Below, piece after piece: positions 22,901 through 34,802 of a stretch of DNA of 64,000 nucleotides. This stretch comes from Lutraria lutraria (taxonomy: Eukaryota; Mollusca; Bivalvia; Venerida; Mactridae): positions 630,001 to 694,000 of the forward strand of contig OZ026845.1 in NCBI GenBank assembly GCA_964023205.1, read 5' to 3'. Numbering within the stretch: the stretch's first letter is position 1; every line of letters starts with the position of its first letter. A model generated the notes under the pieces. It was not told the DNA's origin. It saw only the letters and a program-made list of their open reading frames with translations, and ran no database searches. The position numbers and the translations under genes are program-made.

Positions 22901-25900
22901 TAATATTGAAATCTCAGAACTGTTCGACCTGTCATCAAAAGTGGACCTAAATTAATAACATTCGATATTTAGCAAATAATCTCGCTTAACTGAACACCAA
23001 CTAAGTATACAAGTCCGTTAATAAATTGTACAAAATCGTGAGAACCGATGATACAACAATGTTATCGAAAGTTCAATATATTAACTGTTAGTTAGTTAAT
23101 AATGATTCTGTATGACGGCCCATTAAATGGCAAAATATTTTTTTGCATCGTGACGATCCTTAAAATTTCATTGAATTCGTAAACGAACAAAACGGAAGTC
23201 TACGGAAATGTTTTCAGGTGCTCCAGAAGTTTGCCAGAGTCGATTGTCTTTTATCGGAGACACAAATTTCTGTACAAATGAACTGAGCATGCGAGAAATT
23301 AAGTTGAATCGGAAATCATTGGAATAAACATTTTATTCGGATAACTTGTAACAAACACGTCCATTAAATTACAGAGGTAGTTTTTGTTAAAACTCAAATA
23401 ACTAATTGATATATCTTGTCACTTAAAGCTTCACACACTTTAAAAACTAAATGCATAGAACTAATTAACGAATAATATGAATAATGTACGAGCATGTTCA
23501 CATCATAAAGTCACTATCGATGTTACCTCTCATATTAAAAATAGCCAGAACTGTTTGATTTCTGGTACTCTGATATTGTACACGTTCTTGTCCGACATCT
23601 TGCCGCCCGAAGCGATAGTTAGAAACAAAATCACCACCGACCCTCGTCTCGTAAAATGACCTCTTATTATATGAAGTGACAAATGCACAGGTCTAACAGG
23701 ACAGTTTGTTCAAGTTGTACCTAGTCTTTATCGAGAATCTAATTTGTTTTTATGCCATTACATCGTTTGAGATGTTTTCATAGTGTACGAGTATATCTTT
23801 CGGTACAGACTTGGCTGATATAGGATTTTTATTTAGATGTGTAAGTCTTCACTTGATACCTCACCACTGCCTGAAATGACATTCAAACATCGCCTTCACG
23901 GGGAACTTGAGAACTGGTCTTAGCCGCTTCTGTCTGTTGTTAAAACACCATAAGCTGTAACCACATGGTGTAAGATAATAGAAGAAGCATCTCCTAACAT
24001 AAGATATTCAGACGGAACAAATACATGCATAAACTATCTGTGTTACTTTATTGGTCGCCATGGTGCTATCCGGGATGTTCTATTTTCAATGGCGAAGAAA
24101 ACACTTTTTGCATGAAAAAGTTATTGAGTGTATAATTTTATTATTATCACTCGCTTCGTCTCGAATTATTATTGCCTTGATAAACCAAGCGAGAGGGAAA
24201 TTACACCGAGTGCACTTGGATAAAATACGTTATTAGAATCCCTTTGTAAAGATCAAAGAATGTCTATCCTTGGATATGCTAATTAAGTGTTATAGTGCAG
24301 TTTTATGGGGAAACAATTAATATATCCTTCATAAAATAGACATAATATCATCAAGTATTTACATGAGACAATATATAACATCAGACTATTGAAAAACAAC
24401 AATTTATTACAACAACAATGTTATTGTCATTTTTTTATCAAATCCTTCCCCGCGCTATCCGAGTACCTCGTATGTTTTTTCGGAGGAATGACCCGCGTAA
24501 TTAACGTCCATTGGTTGTTCGTTTTGGTAGAAGAAAAACGTTAATTCTTCATTGAATGCGGTTTGGTACACTAGACTTAATAATGTCCATGTGTCAATAC
24601 ATGGATACAGACCTATCATTCAGACAACGATCTTACCGTACATTATCTGTTTGTCTATCTGACAGATTCTTCTTTAAAACAACATCCATATATCAATCTG
24701 TGAAACATGTTTGCCTAAGATGGTTAATTTACTTTAATTAAATAGATACACAAACATTTCGTTAAAGGCCTGTTAAAATGATAGTAAAATATAAGAAATA
24801 TATTTTATTTGCTCTAAAACAATATTTACATAATACCTTGCTTTGGCCATTTCTCGTAAAAACGTTGTCAGATGCTTTTTCTTTTTTTTGCAATATCACT
24901 GAAAAAAATACTCTGCTACGTTTCTATATGTAGTTCGTGATTAAAAAAAGAAAATTTCGGAATGTTATTATTGCAAGTAAAAATAAGCTTCAATGATAAG
25001 ACATATGTAAAAAAGACCTACAACATGTACTTTAATTTTAACATCCAAAAAGCTAATGGGATCTAAACATCTTCTGTAATATGGGCGACTAAGTCGTTCC
25101 CAATTTCTGTTCAGTACAACACACGAAGCAATACCCTTTCTCCAACAACAGCATTTTTTCACACAGCATTATTTATCTCGTATTACAGTGTTTTTTAGAA
25201 TTCCTATCTTGAAGAAAAAAACTAGTGTGCACAGGGAACGTATATAGACACAACAAACGAAATGTTTACAGTCAGTTAATACATTCGTACATATATACAT
25301 GGAATTTATGCTTATAACCTTTTGAAATAAAGTATTTTAAAGTATATTAACAATGTAATCCTAGAACGTTTATTTGATAATATTATTTGTTAGAAGACAT
25401 TTATAGTAAATTTGTTATTCCGTTTTAGTGATCCTCTTAATTAAGAGCTATCTAGTACTACATGTACATGTATGATGTTATAATTCTGTACGTTGTAGAA
25501 CTATTGTAATCAGTTGTATTATTGGTGTTTCTATGTGGCTATGAACGATTGTTTAAATTCATGTTTTATTTCAGGTTTGGAAAATGGCAGGGTTGGGTTG
25601 GCTGGCAGCTGCTGTTTTCGCTTTTCCAATGTTAGGGGTGTTTCACACAAATGTTGTTGATGGAAAGTCAAAATGTGAGAACATTTTCAGAAACAAGCCA
25701 GCATTTCACAGGCAAATATGGATCACATACATATGTTTCGCAGTGTTCTTCATACCTTTGGTAATTCTTGCGGTGTGCTATATCCGTATATTCATGAAGG
25801 TGGCCCAGAAAGCGAACGAAAATCGTAACAAAAAAACTCTAAGATTCCGCAGTCCTACCGGTAAAGTACATCTACAAAGCACAAAGTCGACATCACTGCC

Positions 25901-26255
25901 AAAGGCCAAGATCAAGACATTAAAGCTGACTTGTGTCATCATTGTGACATTCGTGGTCTGCAGTCTGCCTTTCTTTGTTCTTGAGATGATTATGTCGTTT
26001 GGTGACCATTGTATCATTTCAGCTAAAATATACGGCTTCTTCGCAGGTATGGCTGCATGTAACTCGGCATCAAATCCATTCATTTTCTTGGGTTTCAACG
26101 TAAGCATGTCGTGGATTAAAGGGGTTCGGTCTAGAATGATTGCCGCTAAACGGAAGCCGAGATTCATCTATTCAGCGACTTCTAGTGCCGACTCTCATCC
26201 AACCTTAAAAAACTTTGAGAATGGTCACAGTACGCAAACTTTCCTACAACCATGA
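19464..26255 (+). CDS. Class A peptide GPCR, vasopressin/oxytocin/NPS/CCAP-receptor-like
   Basis: Plasma-membrane receptor expected to bind a neuropeptide and signal through a G protein; ligand unknown. Two coding exons (19464-19946, 25575-26255) join in phase 0 to give 387 residues, a normal length. The N-terminus has four N-glycosylation sequons (N7, N15, N21, N27) and no signal peptide. TM1 is about 46-69. TM2 carries SDLF (D95) and VLPQLLWE (103-110), a string typical of vasopressin/NPS-type receptors. C123 and C195 should form the TM3-ECL2 disulphide. DRH is at 147-149, TM5 P222 and Y230, TM6 CSLPF (290-294), TM7 NPFIF (328-332). ICL3 is basic (about 242-275). The short tail is Ser/Thr-rich with no cysteine. 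Unusual: Gly61 replaces the nearly invariant TM1 Asn, Ser replaces the TM6 Trp switch, and Phe ends the NPxxY motif. Class A is certain; the subfamily is likely. Confidence 0.9.
20074..20804. repeat. Pair of ~65-bp direct repeats in the GPCR intron
   Basis: CCTACGCATTACGTGAAAGC...CCAAAAATATGAGCAATGG...GAAATATGACA at 20074-20137 recurs with a few changes at 20740-20804. The two copies lie about 600 bp apart. They are probably remnants of a dispersed repeat. Confidence 0.75.
24763..25062. mobile_element. Dispersed MITE-like repeat in the GPCR intron
   Basis: It matches 53613-53831 over AAAATGATAGTAAAAT, AACAATATTTACATA, TTTGCAATATCA and ACATCCAAAAAGCTAATGGG. The inverted end ATTAGCTTTTT, clear in the other copy, has been lost on the left here. 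Non-coding. Confidence 0.65.
25575..26255 (+). CDS. GPCR coding exon 2 (residues 162-387)
   Basis: Opens in phase 0 with GTT TGG AAA ATG after the acceptor ending at 25574 and stops at TGA 26253-26255. It encodes TM4 (about 164-183), ECL2 with C195, TM5 (about 209-234), the basic ICL3, TM6 (about 279-301), TM7 (about 312-334) and the cytoplasmic tail. The in-frame ATG at 25584 is an internal methionine, not a start. Confidence 0.9.
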   Translation, partial: VWKMAGLGWLAAAVFAFPMLGVFHTNVVDGKSKCENIFRNKPAFHRQIWITYICFAVFFIPLVILAVCYIRIFMKVAQKANENRNKKTLRFRSPTGKVHLQSTKSTSLPKAKIKTLKLTCVIIVTFVVCSLPFFVLEMIMSFGDHCIISAKIYGFFAGMAACNSASNPFIFLGFNVSMSWIKGVRSRMIAAKRKPRFIYSATSSADSHPTLKNFENGHSTQTFLQP

Positions 26256-26493
26256 CAAACAATGTGACCATGTTTAACAACATAACAGTTATGGAATGTA
26301 TATGGTATTGTTTTCACAGCAAGATGCGCAAAGTTCATACAATTATCCCCACTGTATATTTTTTTTATTATGATTTGATATTTAATATGTTAATCATGGA
26401 CCTAATATTTATTTTTAAATGCTATGAATAACACATCGGTTGGTTGTGTCCATCGAGTGTATTTATTATTCGTCCTGGGATCTTGATGAAGTC
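26256..26493 (+). other. GPCR 3' flank, UTR end not located
   Basis: No AATAAA is seen in the 240 bases between the stop and the minisatellite. Either a variant signal is used or the 3' UTR runs into the array. AATAAA strings occur at about 29290 and 29349. Confidence 0.4.
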
Positions 26494-28347
26494 TGACGTT
26501 ACCTACAATCCTGAAGTGAACCAACATCTGGGGGAGATTTTACGTTACCTACAATCCTAAAGTGAACCAACATCTGGGGGGAAATGTTTGACATTTCCTA
26601 CAATCCTGAAGTGAACCAACATCTGGGGGGAGATTTTACGTTACCTACAATCCTAAAGTGAACCAACATCTGGGGGGAGATTTTACGTTACCTACAATCC
26701 TGAAGTGAACCAACATCTGGGGGGAGATTTTTGACATTTCCTACAATCCTGAAGTGAACCAACATCTGGGGGGAGATTTTACATTTCCTACAATCCTGAA
26801 GTGAACCAACATCTTGGGGGAGATTTTACGTTACCTACAATCCTGAAGTGAACCAACATCTGGGGGGAGATTTTACGTTACCTACAGTCCTGAAGTGAAC
26901 CAACATCTTGGGGGAGATTTTACGTTACCTACAATCCTAAAGTGAACCAACATCTGGGGGGAAATGTTTGACATTTCCTACAATCCTGAAGTGAACCAAC
27001 ATCTGGGGGGAGATTTTACGTTACCTACAATCCTAAAGTGAACCAACATCTGGGGGGAAATGTTTGACATTTCCTACAATCCTGAAGTGAACCAACATCT
27101 GGGGGGAGATTTTACGTTACCTACAATCCTAAAGTGAACCAACATCTGGGGGGAGATTTTACGTTACCTACAATCCTGAAGTGAACCAACATCTGGGGGG
27201 AGATTTTTGACATTTCCTACAATCCTGAAGTGAACCAACATCTGGGGGGAGATTTTACATTTCCTACAATCCTGAAGTGAACCAACATCTTGGGGGAGAT
27301 TTTACGTTACCTACAATCCTGAAGTGAACCAACATCTGGGGGGAGATTTTACGTTACCTACAGTCCTGAAGTGAACCAACATCTTGGGGGAGATTTTACG
27401 TTACCTACAATCCTGAAGTGAACCAACATCTGGGGGGAGATTTTACATTTCCTACAATCCTGAAGTGAACCAACATCTGGGGGGAGATTTTACGTTACCT
27501 ACAATCTTGAAGTGAACCAACATCTGGGGGGGGGGGGGAGATTTTACGTTACCTACAATCCTGAAGTGAACCAACATCTGGGGGGAGATTTTACATTTCC
27601 TACAATCCTGAAGTGAACCAACATCTGGGGGGAGATTTTACGTTACCTACAATCCTGAAGTGAACCAACATCTGGGGGGGGGGGGAGATTTTACATTATC
27701 TACAATCCTGAAGTGAACCAACATCTGGGGGGAGATTTTATGTTACCTACATTCCTGAAGTGAACCAACATCTGGGGGGAGATTTTACGTTACCTACAAT
27801 CCTGAAATCAACCAACATCTGGGGGGGGGGGGAGATTTTACGTTACCTACAATCCTCAAGTGAACCAACATCTGGGGGGGGGGGAGATTTTACATTATCT
27901 ACAATCCTGAAGTGAACCAACATCTGGGGGGAGATTTTACTTTTCCTACAATCCTGAAGCGAACCAATCCTCAAGTGAACCAACATCTGGGGGGAGATTT
28001 TACATTTCCTACAATCCTGAAGTGAACCAACATCTGGGGGAGATTTTACGTTACCTACAATCCTGAAGTGAACCAACATCTGGGATGAGATTTTACATTT
28101 CCTACAATCCTGAAGTGAACCAACATCTGGGGGGAGATTTTACATTTCCTACAATCCTGAAGTGAACCAACATCTGGGGGGGGGGGGATTTTACGTTACC
28201 TACAATCCTGAAGTGAACCAACATCTGGGGCGAGATTTTACGTCACCTACAGTCCTGAAGTGCACCAACATCTGGGGGGAGATTTTACGTTACCTACAAT
28301 CCTGAAGTAAACCAACTGGGGGGGGGGGGGGGAGATTTTACGTTACC
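26494..28347. repeat. 47-bp minisatellite with variable G tract, about 40 copies, higher-order structure
   Basis: The unit runs ACGTTACCTACAATCCTGAA, GTGAACCAACATCT, a run of 5 to about 15 G, then AGATTTT. Length variation is mostly in the G run. Marker variants (GAAATGTTTGACATTT, GAGATTTTTGACATTT, CCTACAGTCC) each recur 476 bp later, so a block of about ten units (26581-27056) was duplicated next to itself. The array starts about 240 bp after the GPCR stop. Confidence 0.95.
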
Positions 28348-31204
28348 AAAACTGGGTGAAATTTTACATATATGGTATCTTTTTGTGTTTTATCTTTTAA
28401 TGTATCATAAATGACTTTGACTCGTTCCGGCTGATCTTACGGAAGACATGAGGTAAAGCTGGAAGTCTCATTACTTGGGATTATGAAAATAGTTCAATTT
28501 GACGTGTCACGGTAAGAGCAAAGGGGTTTCTTGTGTTCTTAAATAGTAAATAGATGTACATTGTATATATACTTTTAGAGTGATAAGTAATTGTCTAAAT
28601 TGACACAACTTACGTGAAAGAAATAACTACCCTGCTTGTGATCTGCTGGTGATTATTTACTGTAGTCTGTGTTTTTTCCGATTCCAGATCTCCATGGTCA
28701 CGTGGTATATTCTAATGTTGTGGTTTTTTTTCTCTACATGGTCACATGGTATGTCCAAATTATGTATAGTCTAATGTAGTGGTTCTGTTTCTTCCCTGGA
28801 AAAAGAATGTATGTCGATAAATCATTTTAGACAAAACATGACAACTAATTTTACAATATTTATGAACGTTGTCATGATTTGAGTTACAAATTATCGTGCA
28901 AAAGACGTCCCTTACAAATACAAGTGTACAAGTATATGCTCCGTAGAATGATTGGAACATTTACTTCGAAGAAAAAACTCCAGATTTTGCTAAATGGTAG
29001 GAAACTCTTTTAGCACATCGGATACATCAGTTAATTCCTCGTGTATAAATGATATTTTGTTGGAAAACTCTGAAGTGCTGAGGCATTAGACACGTCTGGT
29101 TCACAATTCATTTAACACATTATTACTTAGGTTTCCGTAAGAAGCTTCCTAGAAAAATAAAAGTCTTACCACGCACACACAAATTGACAAATAATAGACA
29201 TGTGTAGTGTTACCACTTTGATATATTCTTTAAAATGTATATATTTATTAACTCTTGATGTATCTTATTGTTTATTTGGAACTGTCATTAATAAATGCGT
29301 ATAATTCAAAATTGAGAAATGACATTATATTATATTGTAAATAGTACAAAATAAAGGTCTTGATGAATTTGTAGTTCTGCTTGTGTTTCATTTAGTTTTG
29401 AGTTGTGTTGATATCTCGTCAAGATAAAACGGGTTTCTTGTAGAATTCCTTTATGGCACCAAACAAAATTACTGTTTTCTTATTTTAATGAAAGCAAACC
29501 CCGTAACATGTCTTTTTTGCACAACGAATTTTACATCAGTTTTAAATCGAACTAAAGAAAAATGCAAGCTTTACAAACTGAATGATATTGTCAAGGACAT
29601 ACATTGATATGACTTTGAACTTCTACTTCATCAGACACCCTATTGAAGAAATAGCTGGATGTGCTAATGGTGTTTGTGATCTGTAATCAAAGAATTATTT
29701 TTGCAGCTTAAAATTCTCAAACACACTGGTGATTAAATTCTGTTGTTTTTTTCTGCAGTAAATTGAATGACGCACTCTGAAGATTTATAGAAAGTTCCGG
29801 GTTATATAATCTAAGATATCCGAGATTTACGGTCAACAACTTGATTGATTCACGGGAACATATTTATTGACATGAATACAGTCTGACTTGGATGATTACA
29901 CCAATGTATGTTTATTCCCATAGCTAGTCATAGGCAGTTTACTTTATGTGATCTATCTGTCATGATTTGAACAATTTACGTGCAGTATTGATATCAAAGT
30001 AGTTCATTGAATCAATTAGTAAAGAAAGAATTTGGTGCTTGGAGAACATCCATTATCAAAGTTAAAGATACGAACAGAATGGACATTATAGCATTATGCT
30101 GATTTTGACCCATTTATGTAGCGCCTTTAAATGTCGCTACGCGTGATATGTCGCACTTAGCCACTTACCGTTTACAATATCGCATGTATATTTTTGCGCC
30201 GCTAAATGCCGTTAAAAGAAAGTATTCATATACTTGTATATCATGTTAACAAAATAGTATTGTGAGTTTTTTCTGATGTCGGTCTTGAATTAACAGGAAC
30301 AATCTCCCAAATATTGAGATTGGATTCTAAAAGCATGTCGAAGCATTTTTCTCTGATATTTGTGCGAATCTTAGTGGTCAATCTTAGAGGGTTTGTATAT
30401 AACTGTAAAAAAAACTCTTGTTGACTTAATTCTGACAACATTTTGACATTTTGTGTTTTATTATCTGAATGGTTTTAAATTTACCAATATTCTGTGTCGA
30501 AGATGTGATTGGTTCATTCGATTTTTATTTTTTTTATTTTACCATTAACACGAAAACCTTTTCATGACAGGGTTAAACATTCTTTTTATATCGAGTGCAT
30601 TTCAAGACGTCTTTTACTGACAGATTTTAATTATTTAAGACAACACTTGTCTTTTTCTGAATTATTTCATGAATGAATTTTGACCTTTTCTTGAAAACTT
30701 GACAGAATGGTTGATGCTAATGCTCAATTATCAATTGTTAGAAAACATTTTATGATGTTATATTGATGAGTTTTCGTTTCATTACATTAGAAGCTTGTGT
30801 GTTTAGAAACATTTTGAACAGATTTGTAGAACGTCAGTAAAATACCAGCACAGTTTAGTGCCATATAGTTAATTAAACACTGTATACTGTATGTGGGACA
30901 TGTCAGTGATTATTGACTTATAACATTACACATTGTTACTCTCAAATATGTCTGGACATTTCCTTTACAAATACATAGTCTGGGAAAGACGGAATATGAT
31001 GTTTGAAATATTAACTTTTTCTTGTTATGTCAGCATTATTTGTGGAATGTATCCAAGTTTTCTTTTATTTCACAATAATAAATTTTATTCTTTATATAAT
31101 AGAGAATACATGCCACTAGATTCAATCAACGGCAGTTACCCAAACCTAACTCATGAACGAATACTCGTATATGAAATGTGTGTCCGTGTTTTAGGAATAC
31201 ATGT
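28348..31204. other. No gene recognised
   Basis: AT-rich sequence of 2.9 kb. No exon-like frame with recognisable protein sequence on either strand. Confidence 0.5.
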
Positions 31205-31412
31205 ACTGCAGTTTCATTTATTTTCGTTGGGCTCAATTTTCGTGGTTTGTACTAAACTGGCTATTTCGTTGGGACTTAAATTCGTGGATTTGATTTTTGA
31301 AAAGAAATGCCTTATCTCTTCACATAAATTCGTGGGGATTTGATTTCGTGGATGAACCGACCCACGAAATCCACGAAATTAAATCCCTAACGAAAATGAA
31401 TGATTCCACAGT
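31205..31412. mobile_element. MITE with TTCGTGGATTT hairpin motifs
   Basis: The ends ACTGCAGTTTCATTTATTTT and, reverse-complemented, ACTGTGGAATCATTCATTTT are imperfect inverted repeats. The interior repeats TTCGTGGATTT and CACGAAATCCACG on opposite strands. A tight hairpin at about 31338-31390 pairs GGATTTGATTTCGTGGAT with ATCCACGAAATTAAATCC. Non-coding. Confidence 0.75.
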
Positions 31413-32565
31413 ATTTAATATAGCGGATGTTGGCTAATGATAAAATGGTGCTCTAATTCTGTTTCTATGTCGTTTGTCAACGTATTTATAATAAATAAAT
31501 GAGATGTAATTTAATACCACGTATGTATGACAGATAGTTTTATGATTTTCTTACTTGAACATAATGTCGTTGTGAAGTCAAGACCTTGGAACTCCGAATT
31601 TTCGTCAAACCACTTTTCAATCCCACTGGAAACAGAATATTGAAGCGGACAGTCAACCAACACACCGTATTTCTGAACCAATCAGAAACGACATAGAAAA
31701 CATGTGACAAAAGCTCGTGGTCTGATAGGTCTGATGTAATGAATGGCATAAAACGCGTAGCTCGAGTTACGGCATTTTGACTGTTGTAGCGAACGTGAAC
31801 TAAAACTCAAAAAGTTTCTGAAATGCATATAAAGTGATGCTTTCCAGAAGGGAAAATTTTAAGTTTGTTATCTTTTACTGATGTGTTCAAGTATTCCAAT
31901 TAAATATATCAGACTTCTCTTTGTCTCAATATGTTGTTTTTAACGAAACTAGATCAAGCAAGATAGTATGACGGGTAGAACAAATTTAATCTGTATTTAA
32001 GATAAGATATTACGTATAAATACTTTCTCCAGTAAAATCTATAAATTTATACTTACAAGCTTTGACACCACAAGAACGATAATCAGCTTACTATAGCATA
32101 AAGTTTCAGGCTGAGATTCTTTGATGAGAAAAGTGTCTTTTCGACAAGGACAGACCATTAATTCAGATTTTAATGACACATTCTATATCTCATTAATATC
32201 AGGCATTATTAAAGTACGTATTTTGAGAAGTATTTAATGCTTCAAGGTTTTTTTAGGAACATTATTTGAAATCAATTCATTCCCGCTTGTCATATAACGT
32301 TTTTAATTCACTGAAATTAATGAATATTTTCAGACAAATTAGTACAAAATTCAAGTGTTACTTATATGTATTTTCGACTTCTTGGTAGCAAAATGATCTG
32401 TTTTCATCTCAAAGTCATTCATTTCTAATTCAATTCTCTCCGTATAAAATTGTAAAAGTAAATGAATCTAGTTTTAATATCAGTGAAAATAGTTTAATGT
32501 CCATGAATCTTTGGGATTATATAAAATGATAGGATTAATTTATTAAATATCAATACGTGTTATTA
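31413..32565. other. No gene recognised
   Basis: AT-rich. No supported coding region or repeat. Confidence 0.5.
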
Positions 32566-32760
32566 TCTGACATCACGCCGGACAGAAGTTGAATTCTATG
32601 TTTTATTATCTGACACTACGAATGAAAAAAGTTCAATTCTAGGATTTAATGTCTGACAAGAAGTTGAATTCTACGATTTAATGTCTGATACTACGCATGA
32701 AAGGAAGTCTAATTCTACGTTTTAATGTCTGATACTACGCATGAAAAAAGTTGAATTATT
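32566..32760. repeat. Degenerate tandem repeat, about 4 units
   Basis: Loose units of roughly 30-50 bp share GAAAAAAGTTGAATTCTA and TTTAATGTCTGATACTACGC, with deletions between copies. The TTTAATGTCTGATA string resembles part of the 60-bp unit at 15.1 kb, but the match is too short to prove a link. Confidence 0.65.
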
Positions 32761-34659
32761 TTCTTTGTAATACTTAGTTTGCACGAAAGTCTTAAATTGC
32801 TCCCAGCTCATTAACACGTTTAACGCATGAAATACTTGATAAAAGCACAATTTTGTCTTCGTAATCAAAGGATGACTGACGTGAACATATCGCAAAACTC
32901 CAACTTCTATAAAACAATGTGAAATTTCAGTAAATAAAAGCCAGCAATTTACATGGCATAAACTTGTACAATGTGCAGGGTGGTGGTAATAAAGCATCAC
33001 TTTAGTATCTTCAGCAGATGTAAAGTGGCAGATTGTGGGCTCTTAAAACACGCTGTTGATTGATAACCTATTGTCAGGATCACATTAATAGACTTCAGAA
33101 CAATAGATTATTTCGGATGGTCATGAATGCGACATTTCCTCAGACTATATTGTCTTTTTTTCTTGGCGTGGGACCAGCATCCTGTAAACGATGTTTAATC
33201 CTTGCCAATGTCCATGTATGATTCACAGACACATTTGTTATCAGAACAGAATCATGTGTGATTGAATTTATATAAATTGTTAACACTGAATGATATAAGG
33301 GAAATATTCCGCGGGTAAGTTATATACCAGCACGACTGTCTTGACATCTTTAAATGATTATATAGCGTAAGATTTAAGCAGTAAATGGTCATTTTTAACT
33401 CCAAATATTTTATTACGGTGGTGTTGAAAACAAACGTTTTTACCCTTTATTTTAGTTATTTCCTTGCAATAAAACATTCCACTTTCCGAAGGTTTAGATT
33501 TATCAACTTAATGTACGTCCCCCTTGATTAATGTATTCAATATGAAAAACTTTCTCTTTCGGCAAAATTGCTTTTTTGTATTTTTGTATCTGCGTGTGAT
33601 TTGGATCGTACAGAAATTCACAACGTGGAAGTTGTACAGACAGTATGAATAAATCACTCCATGTAAAGTTTGGTTTTAATCGGTCAGTGAAGGACGATAT
33701 TATTTAGGAACAATTTATAGACTTGTGTAGACCTTCACTCAATATACATTTAACGTCAATCTACATTCATAATATTAAACGAAAGCAACAAAAAAGAAAA
33801 TATAACTTCTGCGCGTAGGACGACCATCACATAGCAATGTACGACCAATCCTTTTACAAAAGAGGACATTTTGAAATAGTGATGGTATACATGTATTATA
33901 TAGGGCACTTTTGTTGAAAATATCCGGTTTCAGTGTAGGGTTTTGGTTTAGTTACACATTGGACAGTAAACTAAAATTGGTTTCGATTAAAACTGGGTGG
34001 TGAATAAATGGGCAGTTTGACGAAGCAAACAGGTGACAAAAAAGATATTTTCTTTACTATGTTCTTATGTCGCATGAACTGGAAGACAGGCTTATAAAGA
34101 AAAATAATAAAAAAGAATGAAGTTAATTTCTCTTTTGTTCTTTCTTGGTCTGGCAGTGGAAATCATGGTCACACCACACAATGTCATACCAAGTCCTGCA
34201 ATACAAGTTGACACGCGTGCGATTAAAACAGAGACAAAATGTGAACTAAAATAAAACTAGGAAAACTACGTACGGTACATGAACCAGAAATATTCTTTCA
34301 TCTTTAGAATAAATTGGATATGGTTGAATTGCTATCTCTGTATTAACAGTAAATTGATGAAAAGTGTAAGATTAAAAATGTCCTTAAATAAGATAGAAAT
34401 CTGACCATAGCTTATCAGATCAGATAAGAATGCATGATAAGAAATAGTGTATTGAGAGTTGCACGAGATGAGCCATTTTCCCGCGCTCAACTGCATGCAA
34501 TTTTGGACACATCAAATCGACAAGACCGTCTCCAAGAGTAGATTGGAAGGTTTGACAATCCGGTACGAGATACTTTTAAACAGATGGCAAAACTTTCGTT
34601 TCAAACCAGTTTTACTGAACAAACAGTTAGAAACCAAAGCCCATGGACAGGACAACTAG
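32761..34659. other. No gene recognised
   Basis: AT-rich with only short unrelated frames. Confidence 0.5.
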
Positions 34660-34802
34660 ACAGTAGTTCAGTTTTCTATAGCCGTCACTCGCTTGGTGCG
34701 CATGGATTTTTATGCGGATTTTATGCGGATGTTCCCGTATCGTGTAACAGTGCAAGTCCTTGTAAGTCCAGTTTCAATGAGTACTTCCAGTACTTTGATT
34801 TT
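34660..34802 (-). repeat. Dispersed repeat R, copy C (no insertion)
   Basis: Read on the minus strand it gives AAAGTACTGGAAGTACTC, then CTGGACTTACAAGGACTTG, ACGGGAAC, then CATGCGCACCAAGCGAGTG and ACGGCTATAG. This is the same order as copies A and B, with neither the fold-back insertion of A nor the 29-bp expansion of B. Confidence 0.7.

Larger units (their letters stand above)
19947..25574 (+). other. GPCR intron (5,628 bp, phase 0)
   Basis: Bounded by GTAAGT at 19947 and TTTTATTTCAG ending at 25574. The splice falls between ICL2 and TM4. It contains a pair of direct repeats (20074-20137 and 20740-20804) and a dispersed repeat copy (24763-25062). I see no nested gene; its open frames are short and featureless. 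Confidence 0.85.

Noticed and set aside
25778..26167. 129-codon minus-strand frame inside GPCR exon 2
   Set aside because: It is the antisense shadow of the receptor coding sequence.
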